11,383 nucleotides of DNA from an uncultured Clostridium sp. (GTDB lineage: Bacteria > Bacillota > Clostridia > Peptostreptococcales > Peptostreptococcaceae). The position numbers and the translations under genes are program-made. Under the pieces are notes generated by a model. That model had not been told where the DNA came from. It made no database searches and saw only the letters and a program-made list of their open reading frames with translations. Below are positions 1 to 6,089 of the stretch, in pieces (the first letter of the stretch is position 1; each line of letters starts with the position of its first letter). The DNA is taken from NCBI GenBank assembly GCA_900550335.1, contig URRU01000046.1, forward strand, positions 1 to 11,383. The letters run 5' to 3'.

Positions 1-48
1 AAAATAATACTTTTTTAAATGAACCTTGGTTAAGATTAATTCTTTAAA

Positions 49-77
49 TTTATATTTATATTTGAAATATCTATAAT
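49..77 (+). promoter_or_regulatory. Candidate sigma-A-type promoter for the acetyltransferase gene
   Basis: A perfect TATAAT at 72-77 is preceded, with 17 nt spacing, by TTTATA at 49-54 (4 of 6 matches to TTGACA). It would give a leader of roughly 80 nt before the ATG at 168. In DNA this AT-rich, chance matches are common, so the assignment is tentative. The rest of 1-167 shows no other gene or clear structure. Confidence 0.35.
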
Positions 78-167
78 TGTATTAATGTTAACTATATATC
101 TATTGTAGACATAGTATATCCTCTTTGATATTATTAATTTTGGTAAATTTAAGTTGGGGGTATTATT

Positions 168-737
168 ATGAATGATTTTTCAAAAGTTGAATCTCCTTTT
201 TATTTTGAAAAGGAAATCAGACTTTTAAATGGGGATAATCTGTTACTTAGAAATGCTATTACATCTGATGCTGAAACAGTTGTTAATTTCTTTAGAGTTA
301 CTTCAGATGAAAGTGAAAATCTATCTTTTTCATCAGATGAATACTTTGTAACACCATACGAAGAAAAGATAGTAATCTCAAATATAAACAGAAATAGCAA
401 AACTATCATGATTCTAGGTTTTATAGACAATGTACTTTGTTGTGTGGCTGAACTTAATTCTTCTGCTGAAATAAGATTATCTCATAATGTAGAATATTCT
501 ATAACAGTTCGTAAAGATTTTTGGGGAATGGGAATTGGAAATGCTATAACAGATGAAATTATAGAATTTGCAAAAGAAAAAAATATTAAAAATATAGTTC
601 TATCTGTAAGACGGGAAAACAGTGCTGCAATAAATCTTTATAAAAAATACGGATTTAAAACTGTAGGAATAAAAAAAGACTATATTTGTATAGATGGAAA
701 ATACGACGACGAAATATCTATGCAGCTACAATTATAA
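168..737 (+). CDS. GNAT-family N-acetyltransferase, substrate unknown
   Basis: This 189-residue protein is probably a soluble cytoplasmic enzyme that moves an acetyl group from acetyl-CoA to an amine. The GNAT core is visible. Residues 113-126 (ITVRKDFWGMGIGN) carry the R-x-x-x-x-G-x-G acetyl-CoA pyrophosphate loop, followed by the usual helix (AITDEIIEFAKEKN). Residues 150-162 (ENSAAINLYKKYGF region) form the second conserved motif. The stretch at 76-110 resembles the central strands of the RimL-like branch, with H106 before the VEYSITV strand. The ATG is supported by a run of five Gs at 156-160, 7 nt upstream. The gene stands alone on the plus strand, ends at a hairpin terminator, and converges with the membrane-bound regulator gene. 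Nothing visible fixes the substrate: a ribosomal protein, a small amine or an antibiotic are all possible. The family call is secure; any finer function is not. Confidence 0.9.
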   Translation: MNDFSKVESPFYFEKEIRLLNGDNLLLRNAITSDAETVVNFFRVTSDESENLSFSSDEYFVTPYEEKIVISNINRNSKTIMILGFIDNVLCCVAELNSSAEIRLSHNVEYSITVRKDFWGMGIGNAITDEIIEFAKEKNIKNIVLSVRRENSAAINLYKKYGFKTVGIKKDYICIDGKYDDEISMQLQL

Positions 738-740
738 AGT

Positions 741-782
741 AAAAAGGATGTCTCAATTAACTTTTGAGAACATCCTTTTTTT
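741..782. terminator. Bidirectional intrinsic terminator between converging genes
   Basis: The left arm at 741-756 (AAAAAGGATGTCTCAA) pairs with 764-780, with a single bulged A at 770 and a 7-nt loop. On the plus strand the stem runs into seven Ts (776-782), which suits the acetyltransferase gene ending at 737. On the minus strand it ends in TTTTT followed by ACTTT, which suits the regulator gene ending at 803. The 65-nt gap between the two stop codons holds little else. Confidence 0.85.
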
Positions 783-802
783 ATTCTATTATTTTCAATA
801 TT

Positions 803-1882
803 TTATACTTTTCTTACCACTTTTGTTATAGCTTCCACTACAGCATAGAACACACCCGCACAAGGCCAAATTACCCAACTTATATGCCAATTAAATGTGT
901 AGAAACTATATGCTAAATATATAGTTGCTATTGTGCACCAATATATTGTATCTAAATGCTCATTTTTTCTATTATTTTCCTTTTCTTCTACTGTATACTC
1001 GCCAATTTGCAACACTTTTTCATATCCTTCTCTTAACATCATAGCTTTAACTATCATATTAACACCTATTGAAATCAGTACTAAAAGCAATGCTACACAA
1101 ATTACCATTATATATTCTTCTGCATCTAATGCTCCTGCTGCAATAAGAGGAATAGCACCTATTATGAATAGCGCTACTCCAAAAGCCATACTCTGTTGCA
1201 ACTTTCCTTCAAAATTATCATTCTTTTCTTCAACAAATCTTAAAGACATTGAATCCACTTCTATTGGTCTATCCATGTATTTAAATTTATCCATTTTCAT
1301 TCCATATTTTATAAATACTGATACCGCACTAGCAACCATAATTAAAAGTATTATTAACCCAATCATAGCAGCATGATCTTCTTTTAGTGGAATTTTATGT
1401 TGTTCTGCAAATCCAGCCAAAAGCACCAACATTACTGGTGATAAAATACAAAACATAACAGCTCTAGCAAATTTATTTGCAGTAATTTCTGCTAGTTCAA
1501 TATAATTTGAAACCTCTTCAAAACTAGTCTTTCTTCTTTTTATCACATTGTCATTAGCTTTTTCTTCACTGATTATTCTATCTATAGCTATATCTGATGA
1601 TATATTTCTATTATTTATATATGAATTTTCTTCAATTTTATTCATATATATTGAGCTTTCACTACTATCAAACCTTTCTTCTTTAAAATTATCTTTTAAA
1701 AGATAGTCTGTAGATACTTCAAATATTTCACTAATTTTTATTATTTTTTCAAGAGTTGGTATTGATTCTCCACTTTCCCATTTTGATACAGATTGTCTAG
1801 ATATATCTAATCTCTCTGCTAGTTCCTCTTGTGACCATCCATTCTTTTTTCTCAAACTCATTATTTTTTCTGATAATGTCAT
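803..1882 (-). CDS. XRE-type helix-turn-helix regulator with six-segment membrane domain
   Basis: This 359-residue protein looks like a membrane-anchored one-component regulator. Residues 1-62 form an HTH_3/XRE DNA-binding domain: [20 protein letters not shown] is the helix-turn-helix, and [22 protein letters not shown] closes the fold. A polar, Ser/Asn/Glu-rich linker (about 63-125) follows. Six hydrophobic segments come next, at about 138-158, 171-194, 233-251, 257-279, 312-330 and 333-352, with a charged tail (KVVRKV). The longest frame begins at a GTG at 1891, but that codon lies inside the Shine-Dalgarno GAGGTGA (1888-1894), so the ATG at 1882 is preferred. HTH plus multi-pass membrane proteins of this kind are common in Firmicutes; most have no known signal. 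Its upstream region is rich in palindromes, which suggests autoregulation (inference). It might sense a membrane condition or membrane-active compound, but no sequence evidence proves this. Confidence 0.88.
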   Translation of the reverse strand: MTLSEKIMSLRKKNGWSQEELAERLDISRQSVSKWESGESIPTLEKIIKISEIFEVSTDYLLKDNFKEERFDSSESSIYMNKIEENSYINNRNISSDIAIDRIISEEKANDNVIKRRKTSFEEVSNYIELAEITANKFARAVMFCILSPVMLVLLAGFAEQHKIPLKEDHAAMIGLIILLIMVASAVSVFIKYGMKMDKFKYMDRPIEVDSMSLRFVEEKNDNFEGKLQQSMAFGVALFIIGAIPLIAAGALDAEEYIMVICVALLLVLISIGVNMIVKAMMLREGYEKVLQIGEYTVEEKENNRKNEHLDTIYWCTIATIYLAYSFYTFNWHISWVIWPCAGVFYAVVEAITKVVRKV

Positions 1883-1887
1883 CTTCC

Positions 1888-1894
1888 TCACCTC
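1888..1894 (-). promoter_or_regulatory. Shine-Dalgarno site deciding the regulator's start
   Basis: On the minus strand GAGGTGA sits 5 nt before the ATG at 1882 (8 nt counted from GAGG). It matches the 16S anti-SD sequence well. The in-frame GTG at 1891-1889 lies within this site and so is unlikely to be the initiation codon. Confidence 0.75.
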
Positions 1895-1906
1895 TTTTAA
1901 CTTGGT

Positions 1907-1932
1907 CGATATATCGTTCCCTTTAGATATCT
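1907..1932. promoter_or_regulatory. Two perfect palindromes, candidate operators in the regulator's leader
   Basis: CGATATATCG at 1907-1916 and AGATATCT at 1925-1932 are both perfect palindromes sharing the GATAT core, with centres 17 bp apart. They lie just upstream of the Shine-Dalgarno site of the XRE gene and downstream of its candidate promoter. XRE proteins bind short dyad sites, often at their own promoters, so autoregulatory binding is a reasonable inference. No binding evidence exists in the sequence alone, and short AT-rich palindromes arise by chance. Confidence 0.35.
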
Positions 1933-1969
1933 ATTTCTATGGTCTTATCTTACCAAAATTATTAAAATC

Positions 1970-2000
1970 ATACTACCAACTAGACTAACAAATTTGTCAA
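1970..2000 (-). promoter_or_regulatory. Candidate promoter for the XRE regulator gene
   Basis: On the minus strand a perfect TTGACA -35 (2000-1995) is followed after 19 nt by TAGTAT (1975-1970). The -10 is preceded by TG-G, giving an extended -10 form. The 19-nt spacing is longer than ideal, which the TG extension could offset. The leader would be about 80 nt. The -35 overlaps a perfect palindrome, ACAAATTTGT (1988-1997). Confidence 0.45.
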
Positions 2001-2037
2001 CTGATAGTTGCATTGTTGAAATTTCAACATTCAACTA
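1998..2037. repeat. Palindrome and CAAC-motif cluster upstream of the regulator promoter
   Basis: TGTTGAAATTTCAACA at 2014-2029 is a perfect 16-bp palindrome with no spacer. Beside it, CAACT (1998-2002) and AGTTG (2006-2010) form an inverted pair with a 3-nt spacer, and another CAACTA lies at 2032-2037. A further CAACTA lies at 1977-1982 inside the promoter spacer. The cluster sits between the hisS terminator and the regulator's -35, where an upstream operator would be expected. The binding protein is unknown. Confidence 0.4.
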
Positions 2038-2052
2038 ACATATTTACTCAAT

Positions 2053-2094
2053 AAAAAAAAGGCTGCTACAAAATTAATTGCAACAGCCTTTTCT
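2053..2094 (-). terminator. Intrinsic terminator of the recJ-hisS operon
   Basis: In the minus-strand transcript an 11-bp stem (2088-2078 pairing with 2071-2061, two G-U pairs) encloses a 6-nt loop, is extended by A-U pairs, and runs into eight Us (2060-2053). It begins immediately after the hisS stop codon at 2095. It closes the operon and insulates the regulator gene downstream. Confidence 0.92.
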
Positions 2095-3357
2095 TTATAA
2101 TCTTTCTTTTAGTTCTTTTACTAATTCACTAAGTTTTACAGTGTGCTGTTCTGATGTAGCCATGTTTTTAAGTGATGCTTCGTTGTTTTTAAGTTCATCA
2201 TCACCTATAACTATTGTAAACTTAGCATTTATCTTATCAGAGTATTTAAACTGAGCTTTAACACTTCTTGATAAGTGATCTTTATCAGCACTTATGTGAT
2301 TATCTCTTAATTCTTTTAAAAGACCGAAGCTTTTCTTTTTAGCTTCATCACCTATAGTAACTATAAATATATCTGTAGACTGAGGATTTTCTATTTCTAT
2401 TCCTGCATCTTCAAGAGTAAGAAGAAGTCTTTCTGCTCCAAGAGCAAATCCTATTCCACTAGTTCCTTTAGGTCCACCTAGCTGCTCAACTAGACCATCG
2501 TATCTACCCCCACCACAAACTGTGCTCTGAGCACCTATGTTTTCAGCTATTATTTCAAATGCTGTTCTCTTGTAGTAGTCTAATCCTCTAACTATAGTTT
2601 TATCTATTTCGTAAGGTATTTCCATTTCTTTTAGATATTCTTCAAGTTCTGCAAAATGAGCCTTACAGTCATCACAAAGATTGTCTATCATATAAGGTAT
2701 GTCTGTTATAGCCTCTTTACACTGAGGATTTTTACAGTCTATAACTCTCATAGGATTTTTTTCTTTTCTTTCGTTGCACATATCACAAAGAACTTCTGAT
2801 TTTGAATCTAAGTATTCTCTTAGTTTTTTATCGTATTCTTTTCTACAAACTGGGCATCCAACAGAGTTTAAACTAACTTTTAAGTCTTTTAGTCCTAATT
2901 CTCTGAAGAACTGCATTGCTAATGCTATAGCCTCAGCATCCATTGATGGGCTATCACTTCCTATAGCTTCTATACCAAACTGGTGGAACTGTCTCTGTCT
3001 ACCAGCCTGTGGTCTTTCATATCTGAAGCAAGGAGTTATGTAGAACATTTTAGTTGGCTGAGTATCAGCATATAGTTTATTTTCTATAAATGCTCTTACT
3101 GCCCCAGCTGTTCCTTCTGGTTTTAGAGTTATTTCTCTATCTCCTTTATCTTTAAATGAGTACATTTCTTTCTGAACTATATCTGTAGTATCACCTACAC
3201 CTCTCTGGAATAGTTCTGTGTGTTCAAATATAGGAGTTCTCATTTCCTGATATCCGTAAAGTGCACATATTTCTCTAAATTTATTTTCAAGATAATTCCA
3301 TTTGTACGAGTCTTTAGGAGTTATATCTTTTGTTCCTCTTGGTGCTTTAGTTAGCAT
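2095..3357 (-). CDS. hisS: Histidyl-tRNA synthetase
   Basis: This 420-residue class II synthetase charges tRNA-His with histidine using ATP, in the cytoplasm. The N-terminal PRGTKDITP signature is at residues 6-14. Motif 1 lies near 40-50 (RTPIFEHTELF), motif 2 at 111-127 (FRYERPQAGRQRQFHQF), the histidine-binding motif RGLDYY at 257-262, and motif 3 at 301-311 (GIGFALGAERL). The C-terminal anticodon-binding domain runs from about 328 to 420 and includes the GDDEL element. An insertion between motif 2 and RGLDYY carries four Cys pairs (168/171, 191/194, 208/213, 228/231) that look like a metal site. A frame extending to 3387 exists, but a Shine-Dalgarno at 3364-3370 and the family's normal MLTKAPRGTKD start support the ATG at 3357. 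That start overlaps hemZ by 11 nt, suggesting translational coupling. No T-box leader is present, as expected for an internal operon gene. hisS is the last gene of the operon. Confidence 0.97.
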   Translation of the reverse strand: MLTKAPRGTKDITPKDSYKWNYLENKFREICALYGYQEMRTPIFEHTELFQRGVGDTTDIVQKEMYSFKDKGDREITLKPEGTAGAVRAFIENKLYADTQPTKMFYITPCFRYERPQAGRQRQFHQFGIEAIGSDSPSMDAEAIALAMQFFRELGLKDLKVSLNSVGCPVCRKEYDKKLREYLDSKSEVLCDMCNERKEKNPMRVIDCKNPQCKEAITDIPYMIDNLCDDCKAHFAELEEYLKEMEIPYEIDKTIVRGLDYYKRTAFEIIAENIGAQSTVCGGGRYDGLVEQLGGPKGTSGIGFALGAERLLLTLEDAGIEIENPQSTDIFIVTIGDEAKKKSFGLLKELRDNHISADKDHLSRSVKAQFKYSDKINAKFTIVIGDDELKNNEASLKNMATSEQHTVKLSELVKELKERL

Positions 3358-4897
3358 TTTTCTCCACCTCTCTTTTTTTCTTTTCAATCATATCCTCAAC
3401 CCTATCAAGGTATATTTCAAGGTTTTTAACGTCGTCTACCCTTTCAATTCTATTTTCATCTAGGTATACAAATTTAGAAACAGCTCCAGCCCCTATAGCT
3501 ATATTAGTCTGTTTTTCTTCCATCATCTGCATATTATAGATGCACTCATATCCTTCTTTAGCGTATCCTACGTTTTCTAAGTTTCCTAGCATCATTTTCT
3601 GTCTATACATATAGTATGGATTTAAGTTCATTTCCTTAGCAGCTTCCATAGAAATATCTATCATTTTGATCATTTCTTTGTACTGAGTAAGGCTTTCTTT
3701 ATAAGAATCCATATCCATATTTAGTTTAGATGCTCTTTTTATTGCTAGTGTATGAACAGTTAAACTTTCTGGAGATAATTTCTTTATCTCCTCAAGTGTG
3801 TTTTTAACCATTTCTGCATCTTCATCGACAAGACCTAAGATTATATCCATGTTGATATTGTCAAATCCTAGCTCTCTAGCCATTTTGAAACAAGTTTTTA
3901 TATCTTCCACACTATGTTTTCTACCTATTTTTTCTAGTGTAGAATCGTTCATAGTCTGTGGATTTATACTTATTCTGTTTACTCCATGTTTTTTAAGTAC
4001 TCTTAATTTTTCTTCTGTAATAGTATCCGGTCTACCAGCTTCAACAGTAAATTCTTTTATTTTACTGAAATCAAAGATTTTAAATAGATTTTCTATCATA
4101 TAATCCATATCTTCTGCTTCTAAAGCTGTCGGTGTTCCTCCACCTATGTAGAATGTTTCTATTTCCCAACCTCTATTTTTTATTATTTCTGAAGTTCCTC
4201 TAGCCTCATCTAAAAGTCTTTCAACATATTTTCTTCTAAGATTTCCATACTTTTGAATTGAGTTAGATGGGAATGAGCAGTAATAACATCTAGTTGGACA
4301 GAAAGGAATACTTACATAAAGAGAGATTTTCTTATCGCTTAATGGATAAATAAATCCTCTTTCTCTTTTAGCTATATCTAGTGCTAGCTCAGCCTTTTCA
4401 TCTGTTATGAAATGCTCTTCTTTTAAATAATTTAAAACCTGAGAATCATCCATTCCATCAGATATTAGATTGTGGACTATTTTAACTGGTTTTATCCCTG
4501 TTAAATCACCCCATGGCACATAGCTATCTGGCATAATCTGTTTTAATGCTTGGAACATACTTTTTTTAATGCTCCATCTAGCTGCTTTTTTTACAGCAAG
4601 AGAATCTTCTCTTTCTAATTTTTCCACGAATTCAGCGTAATTATTAGAATCTTTTATTAGCTCAGAATAATCTTTCTCAAATTCTTTCTGTTCAACAAAT
4701 TCTCCTATTAAATTACATTTTTCATGGATTTCAGTCTTAGATATTACCTTTTTTCCATTTATTTCTATGCTATTGACTAAGAATTTTTCTTCAGAATCCT
4801 GTAATTCTTCTACATATTCAAATTCTGATGTGAATAATTTTATAAGTTCTGAAACCTCATATTCATAGTCATGCCCTCTTAATACTACTTTTAGCAT
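3347..4897 (-). CDS. hemZ: HemZ-type radical SAM protein (putative oxygen-independent coproporphyrinogen dehydrogenase)
   Basis: This 516-residue protein belongs to the HemN/HemZ/HemW group of radical SAM enzymes. The 4Fe-4S/SAM motif C-x3-C-x2-C is at residues 200, 204 and 207 (CPTRCYYCSF). GGGTPT follows at 252-257, and the HemN-like barrel continues through about 400. The roughly 190-residue N-terminal extension with LTGIKPVKI (132-139) and the C-terminal YYMYRQKMMLGNLENVGY block (from about 428) are typical of HemZ rather than HemN or HemW. HemN's extra cysteine after the triad is absent (Phe is present). Predicted role: oxidative decarboxylation of coproporphyrinogen III to protoporphyrinogen IX without oxygen. 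This activity is less firmly established for HemZ than for HemN, so the substrate is uncertain. A frame to 4915 exists, but AAGGAG at 4904-4909 points to the ATG at 4897. The gene follows a 66-nt gap with a hairpin and overlaps hisS. Confidence 0.9.
   Translation of the reverse strand: MLKVVLRGHDYEYEVSELIKLFTSEFEYVEELQDSEEKFLVNSIEINGKKVISKTEIHEKCNLIGEFVEQKEFEKDYSELIKDSNNYAEFVEKLEREDSLAVKKAARWSIKKSMFQALKQIMPDSYVPWGDLTGIKPVKIVHNLISDGMDDSQVLNYLKEEHFITDEKAELALDIAKRERGFIYPLSDKKISLYVSIPFCPTRCYYCSFPSNSIQKYGNLRRKYVERLLDEARGTSEIIKNRGWEIETFYIGGGTPTALEAEDMDYMIENLFKIFDFSKIKEFTVEAGRPDTITEEKLRVLKKHGVNRISINPQTMNDSTLEKIGRKHSVEDIKTCFKMARELGFDNINMDIILGLVDEDAEMVKNTLEEIKKLSPESLTVHTLAIKRASKLNMDMDSYKESLTQYKEMIKMIDISMEAAKEMNLNPYYMYRQKMMLGNLENVGYAKEGYECIYNMQMMEEKQTNIAIGAGAVSKFVYLDENRIERVDDVKNLEIYLDRVEDMIEKKKREVEKNAN
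3364..3370 (-). promoter_or_regulatory. Shine-Dalgarno site deciding the hisS start
   Basis: GAGGTGG on the minus strand lies 6 nt before the ATG at 3357 and inside the last codons of hemZ. The alternative upstream ATG at 3387 would place this site within the coding region and add ten lysine/arginine-rich residues not usual for HisRS. Confidence 0.7.
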
Positions 4898-4903
4898 TTT
4901 TTT

Positions 4904-4909
4904 CTCCTT
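4904..4909 (-). promoter_or_regulatory. Shine-Dalgarno site deciding the hemZ start
   Basis: AAGGAG on the minus strand sits 6 nt before the ATG at 4897. The alternative ATG at 4915 would translate through this site and has no comparable site of its own. The shorter start gives a first methionine directly before the beta strand LKVVLRG, as in relatives. Confidence 0.75.
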
Positions 4910-4922
4910 ATACATAATAATT

Positions 4923-4955
4923 CACTATGCAAAGGCATGAAGCCCTCGCATAGTG
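4923..4955 (-). promoter_or_regulatory. 14-bp RNA hairpin in the gap before hemZ
   Basis: In the operon's sense (minus) transcript 4955-4942 pairs without interruption with 4936-4923: 12 Watson-Crick and 2 G-U pairs closing a 5-nt loop (UUCAU). On the plus strand the same positions give two A-C mismatches, so the structure favours the sense RNA. No U-run follows; the next bases are AATTATTATG and then the hemZ Shine-Dalgarno, 13 nt on. It is therefore unlikely to be a simple terminator. An mRNA-processing or stability element, or a translation-control element for hemZ, fits better. Confidence 0.65.
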
Positions 4956-4963
4956 TATTTACT

Positions 4964-5599
4964 TTATTCTCCAATGTATCTAGTTGTAAGATAAGGATTA
5001 TTTTCTTTTTCCTGTCCAAGTACAGTAGGTTCTCCATGACCAGGATAAACAGCTAATTCATTTTCGAATTTTTTTATCTTATTAAGAGATTTTTTCATTT
5101 TTCTTTCATCTCCACCATAAAGGTCACATCTTCCCATGCTTCCTCTAAATAGAGTATCTCCTGTTAATAGATTGTTTCCTGTTCTTATACACATACCACC
5201 TTCAGTATGTCCTGGAGTGTGTATGAATAAAAGTTTTGTTTTTCCTAAATATAAACTATCTCTATCATCTACATATATATCAGCGTCAAATTCAGTTTTT
5301 CCACATCTCATTCTATCACTTAAATTGTGGCTAGCATTGTTTAACATATCTTTTTCATCTTTATGAGCTACAACAGGAACTTTTTTGTATTCTAATATAT
5401 CTTTAACATATCCTATATGATCCGCGTGTCCATGAGTAAGAACTACATATTTTAAATCTAATCCTTCTTCTTTTAAATACTCTATAACCTCATTTGGACT
5501 ACCACCTGGATCCACAACTGCAGCCTCTTTAGTTTCTTCATCTGATATTATATATACATTTGTTGATGTATAAAAATCGTCAATTCTCTTAATTTCCAC
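4964..5599 (-). CDS. Glyoxalase-II-like metallo-beta-lactamase-fold hydrolase
   Basis: This 211-residue cytoplasmic protein of the metallo-beta-lactamase superfamily resembles Bacillus YqgX and E. coli YcbL. The binuclear metal ligands are all visible: H56, H58, D60 and H61 (THGHADH), H131 (TPGHTEGG), D148 (TGDTLFRGSMGRCDLYGGD) and H188 (YPGHGEPT). Proteins of this short type lack the extra C-terminal domain of classical glutathione-dependent glyoxalase II. They probably hydrolyse thioesters or related esters; the substrate here is not known, and Clostridia often use thiols other than glutathione. The start is GTG at 5599, supported by a GGGGG Shine-Dalgarno at 5608-5612 with 8-nt spacing. 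That site overlaps the dtd stop codon, so translation of the two genes is probably coupled. The fold and metal site are certain; the biochemical role is not. Confidence 0.92.
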   Translation of the reverse strand: MEIKRIDDFYTSTNVYIISDEETKEAAVVDPGGSPNEVIEYLKEEGLDLKYVVLTHGHADHIGYVKDILEYKKVPVVAHKDEKDMLNNASHNLSDRMRCGKTEFDADIYVDDRDSLYLGKTKLLFIHTPGHTEGGMCIRTGNNLLTGDTLFRGSMGRCDLYGGDERKMKKSLNKIKKFENELAVYPGHGEPTVLGQEKENNPYLTTRYIGE

Positions 5600-5607
5600 T
5601 ATTTTAT

Positions 5608-5612
5608 CCCCC
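5608..5612 (-). promoter_or_regulatory. Shine-Dalgarno site supporting a GTG start
   Basis: Five Gs on the minus strand lie 8 nt before the GTG at 5599 of the metallo-hydrolase gene. The site shares its first G with the TAG stop of dtd (5614-5612). No ATG lies nearby in frame, so the GTG start is the best choice. Confidence 0.75.
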
Positions 5613-6061
5613 TAAAAAGATTTATTTGATTCTAAAAGTATAGTTACAGGTCCATCATTTACTAAATCAACCATCATATGTGCTCCAAATTCACCAGTTT
5701 CTGTATTTATTCCCTGTTCAGAAACTTTCTTAACAAATTCCTGATAAAGCTTATCTGCTTCTTCAGGTGCAGCCGCATTTGTAAAGCTTGGTCTACGTCC
5801 TTTTCTACAGTCACCATAAAGAGTAAACTGAGAAACAGCTAACATTTCCCCACCTATATCTTTTAGAGATAAATTCATTTTGTCATTTTCATCTTCAAAT
5901 ATTCTAAGATTTATAGTTTTATCAACTATATAATCTACATCTTTTGAAGTATCTCCATGTGTTACACCTAATAAAACAAGAAGTCCTTTATTTATCTTTC
6001 CTGTTGTTCTCCCATCAACTGTAACTTCTGAACGAGATACTCTCTGTACAACAGCTCTCAT
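5612..6061 (-). CDS. dtd: D-aminoacyl-tRNA deacylase
   Basis: This 149-residue enzyme hydrolyses D-amino acids, and also glycine mischarged on tRNA-Ala, from tRNA, protecting translation from the wrong stereoisomer. The family signatures are intact. [17 protein letters not shown] opens the protein, SQFT lies at residues 77-80 (within [20 protein letters not shown]), and the cross-subunit Gly-cisPro motif is NDGPVT at 135-140. The length is the family norm, and the enzyme acts as a homodimer in the cytoplasm. AGGAG at 6071-6075 supports the ATG at 6061 with 9-nt spacing. It lies 28 nt after relA and 12 nt before the metallo-hydrolase gene, in the same operon as hisS. The relA-dtd adjacency is also found in Bacillus. 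Confidence 0.96.
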   Translation of the reverse strand: MRAVVQRVSRSEVTVDGRTTGKINKGLLVLLGVTHGDTSKDVDYIVDKTINLRIFEDENDKMNLSLKDIGGEMLAVSQFTLYGDCRKGRRPSFTNAAAPEEADKLYQEFVKKVSEQGINTETGEFGAHMMVDLVNDGPVTILLESNKSF

Positions 6062-6089
6062 ATTAAAATTCTCCTAATTTATAATTAAA

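Noticed and set aside
1..167. End of an upstream gene or a small RNA in the left-edge region
   Set aside because: No open frame with a stop and no stable hairpin were visible. AACC-TT-GGTT near 22-31 is too small to call.
200..430. 76-codon frame on the minus strand inside the acetyltransferase gene
   Set aside because: It is antisense to clear GNAT coding sequence and its hydrophobic start is an artefact of AT-rich codons.
933..1376. 147-codon open frame on the plus strand opposite the XRE gene
   Set aside because: It lies entirely antisense to the membrane-domain coding region, has no good Shine-Dalgarno, and reads as low-complexity Ile/Ser-rich sequence.
3358..3400. T-box leader for hisS
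   Set aside because: hisS overlaps hemZ with no leader space, and no T-box core or specifier stem was seen.
3798..4103. 101-codon plus-strand frame opposite hemZ
   Set aside because: It is antisense to the radical-SAM barrel, with no start signal and no recognisable domain. Similar shadows at 2774-3043, 5136-5366, 6264-6512, 6748-7005, 8242-8436, 8822-9013, 9058-9243, 9676-9876 and 9825-10028 were dropped for the same reason.
4916..4963. Intrinsic terminator between the metallo-hydrolase gene and hemZ
   Set aside because: A strong stem exists, but no U-run follows it on the minus strand, and the plus-strand version carries mismatches, so it is reported as an RNA hairpin instead.
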